Below are positions 7,916 to 15,870 of a stretch of DNA of 39,188 bases, in pieces (position 1 is the stretch's first letter; each line of letters begins with the position of its first letter). This DNA is from Leptolinea sp. GTDB lineage: Bacteria > Chloroflexota > Anaerolineae > Anaerolineales > Anaerolineaceae. A program made the translations under genes and the position numbers. Location of the stretch: assembly GCA_012798535.1 (NCBI GenBank), contig JAAZMZ010000090.1:1-39188 (forward strand), written 5' to 3'. The notes under the pieces are model-generated. The model was not told the DNA's origin. It was given only the letters and a program-made list of their open reading frames with translations, and ran no database searches.

Positions 7916-8785
7916 TTATAGGTATAACGCCAGCGCTTCTTCGCGCAGAACGCCGGGTATGATCTCGATCTGCACCGGCGATTTCTCCACGATCTCGCGG
8001 GACGGCACCAGAATACGGGATTTCCCCTGCGCAGCCGTCTCTTCGATGGACGCTCCGTACACAATGGCAGACACATTCGCCCAGACGGCCAGCGAGGCGC
8101 ACATCGGGCAGGGTTCGCAGGACGAGATCAGCACCGCCCCGCACAGATTGGAGTCGTCCAGCTCGCGGCAGGCCTGCCGGATGGCGTTCACCTCGGCGTG
8201 CAGAGACGGATCTTTCTGCGTGCCAGCCGTGTCATGCGTTCTGGACAGTATCTTACCGGCATGCCACAACACAGCACCGTAACCTTTGTTGCTTTCCCGG
8301 TGAGACACGTGTGCTTCGGCTATGGCATCATGCATGGCAGATTCAAAATCAAGGCGGATGATGCTTTCCCGGCAGAAGGCGGCATGCGGACGGATGTCCA
8401 CATAACTGCGGGTGAACCGTAGTTGGGGATCCAGCTGCGACAGAAAAACCTGCGTCGATTTTTCATACACCTGGCGGCAGACCCGGCGCGTATCCAGGCC
8501 GAGTCGTTCACAGGCGGATAATGTGGGGCAGGGATTTTTAGACGCCCAGGTGATCTCATCTTCGGTTTCGGAGAGGATCGGCAGGTCTTCCTTCTTCAAT
8601 CCCATATACTCAAAAAACAGACATTCGAAAGCGTAGCGTGGAGATATGCGGCCGCTTTTACGGAGCGCCGCGTGCTCCTGCCACCAGGCCAGCCGTTTTT
8701 CGCTGACCGACTTCTCGATCTCCCGCAGAGAGCAGGTTTGCAGCCGATCAACTTGCCGTTGGATGTTTTTTTCGAACGCGTTCAT
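7916..8785 (-). CDS. Zinc-dependent nucleoside/base deaminase with N-terminal extension
   Basis: A 289-aa protein whose C-terminal half (about 145-289) is a cytidine/deoxycytidylate-deaminase-fold domain. H196-A-E198 supplies a zinc ligand and the proton-shuttling Glu; C223-EPC226-PMC229 supplies the PCxxC zinc ligands. This motif set is shared by guanine deaminase, TadA and related enzymes, so the substrate is uncertain. The first about 140 residues are not part of that fold and contain NPCPTLSAC (84-92) and several other cysteines (C103, C138); I do not recognise this domain. AGGGA precedes the ATG at 8785 on this strand. It lies downstream of gatB in the same direction, 82 nt away, and may have its own promoter there. 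Confidence 0.78.
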   Translation of the reverse strand: MNAFEKNIQRQVDRLQTCSLREIEKSVSEKRLAWWQEHAALRKSGRISPRYAFECLFFEYMGLKKEDLPILSETEDEITWASKNPCPTLSACERLGLDTRRVCRQVYEKSTQVFLSQLDPQLRFTRSYVDIRPHAAFCRESIIRLDFESAMHDAIAEAHVSHRESNKGYGAVLWHAGKILSRTHDTAGTQKDPSLHAEVNAIRQACRELDDSNLCGAVLISSCEPCPMCASLAVWANVSAIVYGASIEETAAQGKSRILVPSREIVEKSPVQIEIIPGVLREEALALYL

Positions 8786-8867
8786 GAGTTTCCCTGGATA
8801 AAGAAATCCATGATGTATATACTCTGTATTTACGCGCCCAGAATCGAGCGGGGTTTACCCGGCGGTG

Positions 8868-10319
8868 CTATTCTTTTTTCAACTGCCGGGCGAGTTCCTC
8901 TCGCACGACGGAAGGATTGGCTTTTCCGCCGGCCATGCGCATCACCTGGCCGAAGAACCAGTTGGCGAGAGTCTCCTTGCCGCTGCGGTAGCTTTCCAGT
9001 TCAGTTGGATTTTCCTGCAGAGCCCTGGCGACCAGCGAGGCGATGAGATCCTGGTCAGAAGTCTGCTGCAAACCCTGGGCTTTGATGATCTCACCGGCCG
9101 TGCCGCCTTTTTCCAGCAAGGTCGCCAGAATCACTTTGGCGGTGGCGGCATTGACTTCGCCTTTCGTCAGGCGCACCAACAGATCGGCCAGAACCGGCGG
9201 AGCGATTCGCAGTGTTTCCATGGTTTCGCCGGTACGGTTGAGGTAAGCGCCGACTTCACCGAGGATCCAGGCAGCAATAGTCTTGCCGGGAACATCCTTC
9301 GCCGCGGCCAGTGTGTTCTCGAAATACTCTGCCACGGCGATATCCGCCGCCAGCAGTCGGGCATCGGCAGCCGCCAGCCCGAAATCCGCCTGGTAACGCT
9401 GCGCTCTGGCGCGCGGCAATTCCGGCAGAGTAGATTGCACCCGGTGCACCCAGTCCGGTTCCACCACCAAAGGAGGAAGGTCGGGTTCAGGGAAATAGCG
9501 GTAATCGTGCGCGTCTTCCTTGCTGCGCTGTGTATAGGTAACTCCGTTGGCTTCATCCCAGCCGACAGTCTCCTGGGCAACCGTACCGCCGCTTTCCATT
9601 ATCTTGATCTGGCGGTCGATCTCATAGGTCAGGCCACGTTCCATGGCGCGGAAACTGTTGAGGTTCTTGATCTCCACCCGGTTGTTCAACACATCGGTAC
9701 CGGCTTCACGCACGGATACATTGGCTTCAAAGCGGATGACCCCTTTTTCCATATCACCCGAATTGACGCCCAGGGCGCGCAATATGCCGCGCAGAGTGGT
9801 GGCGTAGGCACGGGCCTCTTCCACCGAGCGGATATCCGGTTCGGTGACGATTTCAAGCAGTGGAACGCCGCAGCGGTTCAGGTCGACCAGCGAATAATTC
9901 TCACTGCCGGCTTCCACATGGGTCAGCTTGCCGGTATCTTCTTCCAGGTGGGCGCGGCGGATGCGGATGGTCTTTTCACCCTGCGAGGTATCGACGACCA
10001 GCAGTCCGTCTGACGCCAGCGGATGTTCGTACTGTGAGATCTGGTATCCCTTGGGCAAGTCGGGGTAAAAGTAGTTTTTGCGATCGAAGAGGCTGGTGTG
10101 GTTGATCGTGCAGCCCAGGGCGAGGCCTACGCGCATGGCATACTCCACCGCCTGACGGTTGACCACCGGTAGAACGCCGGGCATGCCGGCACACACCGGG
10201 CAAACGGTTGTATTGGGTTCCGCCTGGGTGGAATCGACCACCTGGCAGGAGCAGAACATCTTTGTACGGGTCGCCAGCTCGGCGTGAACTTCAAGGCCTA
10301 TAACGATTTCGTATTCCAT
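8868..10319 (-). CDS. gatB: Asp-tRNA(Asn)/Glu-tRNA(Gln) amidotransferase subunit B
   Basis: A 483-aa GatB, the subunit that binds the mischarged tRNA and activates its carboxyl group with ATP before ammonia from GatA is added. It opens with the family signature [12 protein letters not shown] and continues through CSC and the [12 protein letters not shown] segment, [32 protein letters not shown] and the EIKNLNSFR region. The C-terminal helical and YqeY-type tRNA-binding domain ends at [12 protein letters not shown]. Length is normal. It starts 24 nt after the aminotransferase stop and is presumably co-transcribed with it. Its partners gatA and gatC are about 3.5 kb upstream on the same strand rather than adjacent. 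Confidence 0.96.
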   Translation of the reverse strand: MEYEIVIGLEVHAELATRTKMFCSCQVVDSTQAEPNTTVCPVCAGMPGVLPVVNRQAVEYAMRVGLALGCTINHTSLFDRKNYFYPDLPKGYQISQYEHPLASDGLLVVDTSQGEKTIRIRRAHLEEDTGKLTHVEAGSENYSLVDLNRCGVPLLEIVTEPDIRSVEEARAYATTLRGILRALGVNSGDMEKGVIRFEANVSVREAGTDVLNNRVEIKNLNSFRAMERGLTYEIDRQIKIMESGGTVAQETVGWDEANGVTYTQRSKEDAHDYRYFPEPDLPPLVVEPDWVHRVQSTLPELPRARAQRYQADFGLAAADARLLAADIAVAEYFENTLAAAKDVPGKTIAAWILGEVGAYLNRTGETMETLRIAPPVLADLLVRLTKGEVNAATAKVILATLLEKGGTAGEIIKAQGLQQTSDQDLIASLVARALQENPTELESYRSGKETLANWFFGQVMRMAGGKANPSVVREELARQLKKE

Positions 10320-10343
10320 ACGTAAAATTTCCAGTCTATTTTC

Positions 10344-11516
10344 TCAGCCCAGCCGGCGCATAAAATTGTGCATGCGCTCGAGGGCCTGTTCGATTTTTTC
10401 GTAAGCGGTGGCATAACTGGCACGGCAGAAACCTTCACCGCCGGCACCAAAAGCTGTTCCGGGAACCATAGCCACCCGTTCCTCCGCGAGCAGCTTGTTG
10501 GCGAAGGTGTCCTCATCCATGCCGGATGCTGAAACATTGGGGAAGGCATAAAATGCGCCGTGTGGTTCGACGGTCTTGAGGCCGAGCTGATTGAAACCAT
10601 TTACGATCAACCGGCGGCGCCGGTCGTATTCATGCACCATATCCTGCACATAGGTTTCGGCTTTCAGCAGGGCTTCCGTGGCGGCATCCTGCGCGGTGGT
10701 TGGCGCGGACATGATGGTGTACTGATGCACGCGCAGCATGCCGGTCAAAATATCCTGCGGAGCGCAGGCAAAGCCGATGCGCCAGCCGGTCATAGCATAA
10801 TCTTTGGAAAAACCACCCAGCAAAATGGTGCGCTCCTTCATACCGGGCAGCGCTGGGAAACACACATGTTTGACGCCGTAAACCAGGCGGTCGTAAATTT
10901 CATCTGACATGACGATCAGGTCATGCTTTTCGGCCAGTTTCCCGATCTCGATTAGGGCTTCGCGGCTGGCCACCGCACCGGTCGGATTATTCGGAAAACC
11001 TAACAGGATGGCTTTGGTGCGCGGGGTGATGGCAGCGGCAATGGCCGCCGGTTTGAGGTCGAAATTATCCTCGGCCTGTAAAGGAACTTCCACCGGGACG
11101 CCTCCGGCCAGTAGAACTTCGCTTTGATAGGCCACAAAACAGGGTGTGGGGATGATGACCTCATCGCCGGGATTCAAGATCGATGTGCAGGCCAGGTAGA
11201 GAGCTTCGGATCCACCGACCGAGATCAACATTTCTTTTTCAGGATGGTAGGATACACCGTAGAGGCTCTCCCATTTTTGCGAAAGAGCTTTACGCAGCTC
11301 GATCTTTCCGGAATTGGACGTGTAATGGGTTTCACCGGCGTGTAGGGAACGAACACCCGCCTCAAGAATCGGCAGCGGCGTAGTGAAATCCGGTTCGCCA
11401 ATACCCAGCGATATGACATCTTTCATCGTGGCGACAATATCGAAGAATTTACGGATTCCGGATGGTTTCAGATTGGCAACCCGGTCATTGAGATAGGTCT
11501 TTTTTGTCTGCGTCAT
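10344..11516 (-). CDS. PLP-dependent class I/II aminotransferase
   Basis: A 390-aa fold-type I aminotransferase. The PLP-binding lysine lies in GGFSKDYAMTGWRIG, the substrate/cofactor segment is GFPNNPTGAV, and the phosphate-binding Asp is in VMSDEIYD. An N-terminal SLGIGEPDF segment and the C-terminal FCRASYA with conserved Arg complete the AspAT/PatA-like pattern. The amino donor cannot be assigned; aspartate, aromatic or N-acetyl-diaminopimelate-type substrates are all possible. I set the start at ATG 11516 (MTQTKK) because it overlaps the stop of the upstream small gene by ATGA. ATG codons at 11522 and 11537 are alternatives with no good ribosome-binding site. Confidence 0.88.
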   Translation of the reverse strand: MTQTKKTYLNDRVANLKPSGIRKFFDIVATMKDVISLGIGEPDFTTPLPILEAGVRSLHAGETHYTSNSGKIELRKALSQKWESLYGVSYHPEKEMLISVGGSEALYLACTSILNPGDEVIIPTPCFVAYQSEVLLAGGVPVEVPLQAEDNFDLKPAAIAAAITPRTKAILLGFPNNPTGAVASREALIEIGKLAEKHDLIVMSDEIYDRLVYGVKHVCFPALPGMKERTILLGGFSKDYAMTGWRIGFACAPQDILTGMLRVHQYTIMSAPTTAQDAATEALLKAETYVQDMVHEYDRRRRLIVNGFNQLGLKTVEPHGAFYAFPNVSASGMDEDTFANKLLAEERVAMVPGTAFGAGGEGFCRASYATAYEKIEQALERMHNFMRRLG

Positions 11517-11707
11517 TTCCATGGTTTTACCGTCCATTCCTGCGTAAGGTCCGAGTATGTAAGGATAAAGCAATTTGAAGCATGGTCAAGCACTGTGAAG
11601 GTGTATCCCTGCGGCGTGCGGGCTTCTTTCAAAATGGAACTGATTTCAACGTCGCGATCTTCCCAGGTAAACCGCAGGGGTCTTTCAGGATACCGCTGAC
11701 TGGCCAG
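11513..11707 (-). CDS. Small unknown protein (64 codons), CTG start, coupled to aminotransferase
   Basis: An open frame that ordinary ATG/GTG/TTG searches miss. From CTG 11707 it encodes 64 residues beginning with ASQRYPERPLRFTWED and ending WTVKPWK. Alternating hydrophobic/polar stretches suggest a small beta-rich protein, and the YPERP...F.W start resembles small uncharacterised proteins I associate with Chloroflexota (DUF6504-like, from memory). AGGG lies 8 nt upstream of the CTG. Its TGA overlaps the aminotransferase ATG as ATGA, and it begins 17 nt after the nucleotidyltransferase stop, so it fills that gap exactly. The frame stays open further upstream into the nucleotidyltransferase gene without a standard start. 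The unusual start codon is the main doubt. Confidence 0.55.
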   Translation of the reverse strand: MASQRYPERPLRFTWEDRDVEISSILKEARTPQGYTFTVLDHASNCFILTYSDLTQEWTVKPWK

Positions 11708-11724
11708 GCAGGTTACCCTGGCCG

Positions 11725-12738
11725 CTATTCCATTGCCCAGGACGAATCTCCAAGATTGAGACGTGCCGCCTGCCCCTGCAGTTGAACATGCCGCCCCAAT
11801 AATGAATCCTCAAGGATCATCTGCTGGATCTGGGTGCCTTTTTCGACGATCGTGTTCTTGAGAATGACATTGCGCACCTGGCAATCGCAATCCATTGAAA
11901 CGTACGGCCCGATGACCGAATTCTCCACCACCGCGCCGGGGTGAATGAAAACCGGTGGAATGATACACACACCTTCCCGTTTCCCGGCTTCGGCAGAGTT
12001 GTCATGGCCGTGATCCAGTAGATAGCGGTTGGTTTCAAGCAGGCTTTGCGGCGTGCCCGCATCCAGCCAGGTTTCGAGGCGGCTGGGGCGGATCTTCGCG
12101 CCTTTTTCCAACAGAATGTTGATCGCGTCGACCAGGAAGTACTCGCCTTTCAGCATGATCTTACGGTCCATCTGTTCCTGGATGGCGGCGATCAGGTCTT
12201 CACCATGTTTGAAATAGTAAAATCCCACCAGCGCCAGGTTGTTCGTCAAATCTTGCGGTTTTTCGATCAGGTGCCTGACCCAATCCTGCTTATCCACCTC
12301 GGCCACGCCAAACCGGCGGGGATCCGGCACCGGTTTCACCCAGGCGGCGCCATCGATCTGCTCATCCGCCAGAACATTGAAATTGGTCTCGATCAACGTG
12401 TCCGAGAAGGTCATCAGCATGGGGCCCTTCAAGTACTCCCTGGCCAGAAACATAGCGTCGGATTGGCCGCGCATGTGCGCCTGAACGACAAAATGCACGG
12501 TCTTTTCAGGGTGGGTTACTTCCATGTATTCCTGGACCTGTTCCAATTGATTGGGACCCACCACCAGCACATATTCCGGTTGATACGAAGCAGGCAGGGG
12601 TGAAAACTGCTCGAGAACATAATCCAGCACGGTCTTGCCGGCCAGACCGATGAGCGGTTTGGGCTTGCTGTAGGTGTGCGGGCGCATGCGTGTGCCCAGT
12701 CCGGCCATGGGGATGACAATTTTTATCGTTGTGGACAA
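11725..12738 (-). CDS. Sugar-phosphate nucleotidyltransferase with C-terminal left-handed beta-helix
   Basis: A 337-aa enzyme that would join a sugar 1-phosphate to an NTP for glycan or polysaccharide precursor synthesis. The N-terminal nucleotide-binding motif reads IPMAGLGTRMRPHTYSKPKPL, followed by SDTL at the metal-binding Asp and the IEKP and DAGTP segments. From about residue 250, hexapeptide-like repeats (IHPGAVVENSVIGPYV...) form a left-handed beta-helix. This arrangement matches long RmlA-type glucose-1-phosphate thymidylyltransferases or related enzymes; base and sugar specificity are not clear. The start is TTG 12738, with GGGAG 8 nt upstream. It is divergent from the lipoprotein gene at 12891 and heads the aminotransferase-gatB gene string. 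Confidence 0.85.
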   Translation of the reverse strand: MSTTIKIVIPMAGLGTRMRPHTYSKPKPLIGLAGKTVLDYVLEQFSPLPASYQPEYVLVVGPNQLEQVQEYMEVTHPEKTVHFVVQAHMRGQSDAMFLAREYLKGPMLMTFSDTLIETNFNVLADEQIDGAAWVKPVPDPRRFGVAEVDKQDWVRHLIEKPQDLTNNLALVGFYYFKHGEDLIAAIQEQMDRKIMLKGEYFLVDAINILLEKGAKIRPSRLETWLDAGTPQSLLETNRYLLDHGHDNSAEAGKREGVCIIPPVFIHPGAVVENSVIGPYVSMDCDCQVRNVILKNTIVEKGTQIQQMILEDSLLGRHVQLQGQAARLNLGDSSWAME

Positions 12739-12820
12739 GACTCTCTCTCCCGGGTGGGATGGGGTATGCCTTTTGATTCTATCACTGCTTTCACTGGCTT
12801 ACAGTCGAACCGGGTATTGA

Positions 12821-12849
12821 TTGTAATCGCACGGATTTTCAAATATGAT
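12821..12849 (+). promoter_or_regulatory. Sigma70-like promoter of the lipoprotein gene
   Basis: TTGTAA (12821-12826) and TATGAT (12844-12849) are separated by 17 bp. A start near 12856 would give a leader of about 35 nt containing AAAGGAGG at 12877-12884, a strong ribosome-binding site 6 nt from ATG 12891. Confidence 0.5.
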
Positions 12850-12890
12850 AATAGAGGATCACAATTAACAGGTATCAAAGGAGGCTGGCG

Positions 12891-13391
12891 ATGAAAAACC
12901 TGCGCGTGTTTCTAATCTTACTGATGGTCCTTCTGCCGTCATTGGCCTGCAAAGCCGTAGCCGGGGGATCGAATCAGGTCGAGGAAGCCATTGAACCAAC
13001 AGACATTCCCACAGAGGAAGTCTCCCTGCCTGCCCCCAGATCAGGAGGGATCATCACCCGCGTTACCCTGGCCCGCGGTTCAACACCCAAAGATTATGAA
13101 CCGGTGGATCCAACCACGGAGTTCGCGCCGCAGGATACCATCCATGCCATCGTCACGGTGAAGCAGGCTCCCACCGATACAAAATTTACCGTCAAGTGGC
13201 TGATCACCGATGTCGGCGACGCGGCCGAACCGAATTACCTGCTGGATGTTACCGAAACAGTGCAGACCGGATCGGGCAACATGGATTTCACGCTGACTCC
13301 CAAATCCGGTCTGGCGGTTGGCAGTTATCGCATTGAAATCTATGTGAATGATGTGCTGGACCGCATGGTGGAGTATACAATTGCAGACTAG
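12891..13391 (+). CDS. Small lipoprotein of unknown function
   Basis: A 166-aa exported lipoprotein. The signal peptide ends with the lipobox LPSLAC20. A short acidic/Pro-Thr linker (to about residue 50) leads into one compact domain of alternating beta strands (IHAIVTVKQ, KFTVKWLITD, SYRIEIYVND), probably an immunoglobulin-like or similar beta sandwich. The pattern of a ligand-free beta sandwich after a linker is common in Anaerolineae surface lipoproteins, but I cannot name this one. It has its own promoter and a strong Shine-Dalgarno sequence, and stands alone between two - strand gene groups. A terminator-like hairpin lies about 100 nt downstream. Confidence 0.75.
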   Translation: MKNLRVFLILLMVLLPSLACKAVAGGSNQVEEAIEPTDIPTEEVSLPAPRSGGIITRVTLARGSTPKDYEPVDPTTEFAPQDTIHAIVTVKQAPTDTKFTVKWLITDVGDAAEPNYLLDVTETVQTGSGNMDFTLTPKSGLAVGSYRIEIYVNDVLDRMVEYTIAD

Positions 13392-13420
13392 GTTGGATTG
13401 ACCGCGAACTAACACCCATC

Positions 13421-13734
13421 CATCTGACGTCGGTTTTCCAGGTCAAATCTGAACATACCGGAAATCCAATAAATAAAATCGATTAAATAAGTAGGGTGGG
13501 ATCGCTTTTGATCCCACCATGACATTATTTTTAATGACCCATATCCATAAGCAACGGGAATCGTTTATAGGTCAGAACGGAGAAAATAAATTTCCACACC
13601 CGGGTACCGGATCCTGCGGTAATCTGGCATGAATAGTATTAATCCCTGCCAATGGTGGGATCACCCCAAATTGATGGGGCGGGCACGCGATCCCACCTTA
13701 CATCTGACGTGCGAGAAATCCAAAAATAGAAAAC
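13421..13734. repeat. Intergenic stretch of repeated palindromic modules
   Basis: The 393-bp gap between the lipoprotein gene and gatA carries no credible gene. It contains GGTGGGATC...GATCCCACC twice as inverted repeats (13495-13518 and 13654-13697), CATCTGACGT twice (13421-13430, 13701-13710), and a related AT-rich block beginning GAAATCCA at 13461 and 13715. The second palindrome also has an inner CCCC/GGGG stem. The arrangement resembles REP- or MITE-like elements. Confidence 0.5.
13495..13518 (+). terminator. Hairpin, probable terminator
   Basis: Perfect 9-bp arms GGTGGGATC/GATCCCACC enclose GCTTTT and are followed by an AT-rich run with TTTTT about 10 nt later. It could end transcription of the upstream lipoprotein gene, or be one arm set of the repeat element. 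Confidence 0.45.
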
Positions 13735-13736
13735 AA

Positions 13737-13764
13737 AGGGTGCCATCGATTATGACGGCACCCT
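13737..13764 (-). terminator. Terminator downstream of gatA
   Basis: Inverted arms AGGGTGCC/GGCACCCT (8 bp) lie 21 nt past the gatA stop. Read on the - strand the hairpin is followed by TTGTTTTCTATTTTT, a good U-rich tail. Confidence 0.75.
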
Positions 13765-13784
13765 ATCTCTACTCATATCGAAAA

Positions 13785-15257
13785 TTAGCCGCGCGGACGG
13801 CGCGTATGCCAGTCCGTGACTTGCTGGTAGGCATGTCCGGCTTTGAAGAGCGCATCTTCTTTATAATGCGCTCCCATCAGCTGCATCCCGATGGGCAGAC
13901 CCTGATTGTCAAATCCGCAGCAGAAGGCCAGTCCGGGAACACCGGCCAGATTGGCTGGCAGCGTAAAGACGTCTTCGAGGTACATGGCAAGCGGATCTTC
14001 CGTGTGAGCGCCGCGTTTGAAGGCTGTGGTGGGGGCGATGGGGGCGGCAATCATATCGACAGAAGTGAACACACTGTCAAAATCCTGCTTGATCAGGGTG
14101 CGCACTTTCTGCGCCTGGCCGTAATAGGCATCGTAGTAACCGGCAGATAAGGCGTACGTTCCCAGCATGATGCGGCGTTTGACTTCGGAACCGAAACCGG
14201 CACCGCGGGATTTTTTGAACATTTCTATATTGCTTTCGGTGTTTACCCGCAGGCCGAAACGCACGCCATCATAGCGCGCCAGGTTGGCGCTGGCTTCGGC
14301 GGGGGCGATCAGGTAATAGACCGGTAGAGCGTATTCGGTGTGCGGCAGGCTGACCTCTTTGATCTCGGCGCCCATTTCTGCGAACCGGGCGATCGCTGTA
14401 CGAACGGCTTTTTCGACTTCCGGCTGGATACCCTTGATGAAATATTCCCGCGGCACACCGATGCGCAACCCGCGCAGATCGGTTTTTCCGTCAAGCTGGA
14501 TCGTTGGGACGGGAAGTTCCATGCTGGTGGCATCTTTTATGTCATATCCCGCCATGATCTCGAACAACAGAGCCGTATCTTCCACATTGCGCGCCAGAAC
14601 ACCGGCGGAATCGAGGGAAGATCCATAGGCGATCAACCCATAACGGCTGACCCGTCCATAGGTCGGTTTGATGCCCGTCACACCACAGAAAGATGCCGGC
14701 TGGCGTACACTGCCGCCGGTATCCGTCCCGAGGGCGGCCGGCGCGAAATGCGCGGCCACAGCCGCGGCGCTGCCCCCGCTGGAACCGCCGGGAACCCGTT
14801 CGTGATCCCAGGGATTGCGGGTGGTGAAGTAAGCCGAGTTCTCGGTGGAGGAACCCATGGCAAATTCATCGGTATTGGTCTTCCCCAGAATAACCACTCC
14901 GGCGTCCTGCAATTTCTGAACACAGGTGGCCGTATAGACCGGAGTGTAATTTTCGAGGATCTTCGATCCACAGGTGCAGCGGATACCTGAAACGGTCAGA
15001 ACATCTTTGACCGCAATGGGCAGACCAAGCAGCCGGGGAATGGGGGAATTCGTCTTTCGCAGGGATGCCCGTTTTTCATCACTGGATTTAGCCTGCTGCA
15101 AAGCCAGCTCGGGCGTGCGGGTGATGTAGGCTTTAATGGATGGTTCCAGGTCATCGGTGCGTTTCAGCAGACTTGAGGTCAATTCAAGGCTGGAGCACTT
15201 GCCAGTGTTCAAAGCTTCCACGGCACCGGCGGCGGTGAGATCGGTCAGTTCGGTCAT
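13785..15257 (-). CDS. gatA: Asp-tRNA(Asn)/Glu-tRNA(Gln) amidotransferase subunit A
   Basis: A 490-aa amidase-signature enzyme that hydrolyses glutamine and channels ammonia to GatB. The Ser-cisSer-Lys catalytic triad is visible: Lys in PIAVKD, Ser in the Gly/Ser-rich GGSSGGSAAAV segment, and the nucleophilic Ser in GTDTGGSVRQPA. Length and the C-terminal GLPIGMQLMG segment fit GatA throughout. The ATG at 15257 overlaps the end of gatC by 4 nt. Transcription ends at the hairpin 21 nt downstream. Together with gatB at 8868-10319 this gives a full GatCAB enzyme, needed in bacteria that lack GlnRS and/or AsnRS. Confidence 0.96.
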   Translation of the reverse strand: MTELTDLTAAGAVEALNTGKCSSLELTSSLLKRTDDLEPSIKAYITRTPELALQQAKSSDEKRASLRKTNSPIPRLLGLPIAVKDVLTVSGIRCTCGSKILENYTPVYTATCVQKLQDAGVVILGKTNTDEFAMGSSTENSAYFTTRNPWDHERVPGGSSGGSAAAVAAHFAPAALGTDTGGSVRQPASFCGVTGIKPTYGRVSRYGLIAYGSSLDSAGVLARNVEDTALLFEIMAGYDIKDATSMELPVPTIQLDGKTDLRGLRIGVPREYFIKGIQPEVEKAVRTAIARFAEMGAEIKEVSLPHTEYALPVYYLIAPAEASANLARYDGVRFGLRVNTESNIEMFKKSRGAGFGSEVKRRIMLGTYALSAGYYDAYYGQAQKVRTLIKQDFDSVFTSVDMIAAPIAPTTAFKRGAHTEDPLAMYLEDVFTLPANLAGVPGLAFCCGFDNQGLPIGMQLMGAHYKEDALFKAGHAYQQVTDWHTRRPRG

Positions 15258-15550
15258 TGGGGTTCCTCCAGAGCCGGGGGAACCTTGAATTGATCCTTTT
15301 CAGAACTGGGCGCGTTCTTCAATAATTGATCAACCGGTAACGATCCGAGAGGCGTGTCTTCTCGGAAGCGGCTGCGCGCGGGCAGCACACTGGAGGTCGG
15401 CGGGATTTGACTGGTATCGACAGTTTTCAAACGATCCGCATATTCGAGGATGGACGACAACTGCTGCTGATATCTTTCAATCTCGCTTTCGGATAATTCC
15501 AATCGAGCAAGTCTGGCTATATGGATTACTTCTTCGCGAGTGAGTGACAT
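15254..15550 (-). CDS. gatC: Asp-tRNA(Asn)/Glu-tRNA(Gln) amidotransferase subunit C
   Basis: A 98-aa GatC, the small subunit that wraps around and stabilises GatA-GatB. It shows the usual start SLTREEVIHIARLARLELSE, the helix ending in YADRLKTVD, and the C-terminal SxxxREDTP segment. I use ATG 15550 instead of a start 18 codons upstream, because family similarity begins exactly there. An extended -10 box (TGATATAAT, 15566-15558) ends 7 nt before this ATG and no Shine-Dalgarno sequence is present, so the mRNA is probably leaderless. The stop overlaps the gatA start. Confidence 0.93.
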   Translation of the reverse strand: MSLTREEVIHIARLARLELSESEIERYQQQLSSILEYADRLKTVDTSQIPPTSSVLPARSRFREDTPLGSLPVDQLLKNAPSSEKDQFKVPPALEEPQ

Positions 15551-15557
15551 GTCAGCG

Positions 15558-15566
15558 ATTATATCA
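15558..15566 (-). promoter_or_regulatory. Extended -10 promoter of gatC-gatA
   Basis: TG-A-TATAAT on the - strand is a perfect extended -10 element; the -35 position (around 15581-15586) is poor. The predicted start is about 7 nt downstream, at the gatC ATG. Confidence 0.6.
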
Positions 15567-15658
15567 AAAGGAACCTGATATGGGATTGGAAAACCTTCGC
15601 TCAATAAAGAATTCGACCATTAGCGCTGATTCTATTGAAACTAACCGGGAAACAACGC

Positions 15659-15687
15659 TTGAAATCTCACATGTCTCGTTCTATAGT
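15659..15687 (+). promoter_or_regulatory. Sigma70-like promoter of the five-gene array
   Basis: TTGAAA (15659-15664) and TATAGT (15682-15687) with a 17-bp spacer. The start would be near 15694, leaving a leader of about 175 nt before ATG 15871. The rest of the 320-bp gap (15551-15870) holds the gatC promoter and a 33-codon reading frame (15733-15834, AAGGA upstream) for which I have no further support. Confidence 0.5.
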
Positions 15688-15870
15688 GTTTGTACAAAGG
15701 TGCCTTTCTCACAGTTCTTTTCCGGAAGGAAGATGAAGAAGGCATTTCATATTGTTTGTTCTCTGAACGCTTCAAAAACCAATTCGGATACCTTTTCTCT
15801 CCCGCCGTTGATCCACCCGGATTCTTATCAATGAAGAACGGATGTGTTCAGAAGTAGTGAGGAGGTATCC

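Noticed and set aside
8865-10013. 382-codon + strand frame
   Set aside because: It is antisense to gatB, whose conserved motifs run throughout.
11574-11724. T-box or other riboswitch leader before the aminotransferase, prompted by long-range CCCTGCGG/CCGCAGGG pairing
   Set aside because: The same bases form a continuous protein-like frame overlapping the aminotransferase start, and no T-box consensus was found.
13629-14150. 173-codon + strand frame
   Set aside because: It mostly covers gatA in antisense and begins inside the repeat element, with no ribosome-binding site.
15733-15834. 33-codon frame in the leader of the array
   Set aside because: The AAGGA is too close to its ATG and the peptide has no recognisable property; mentioned only under the promoter.
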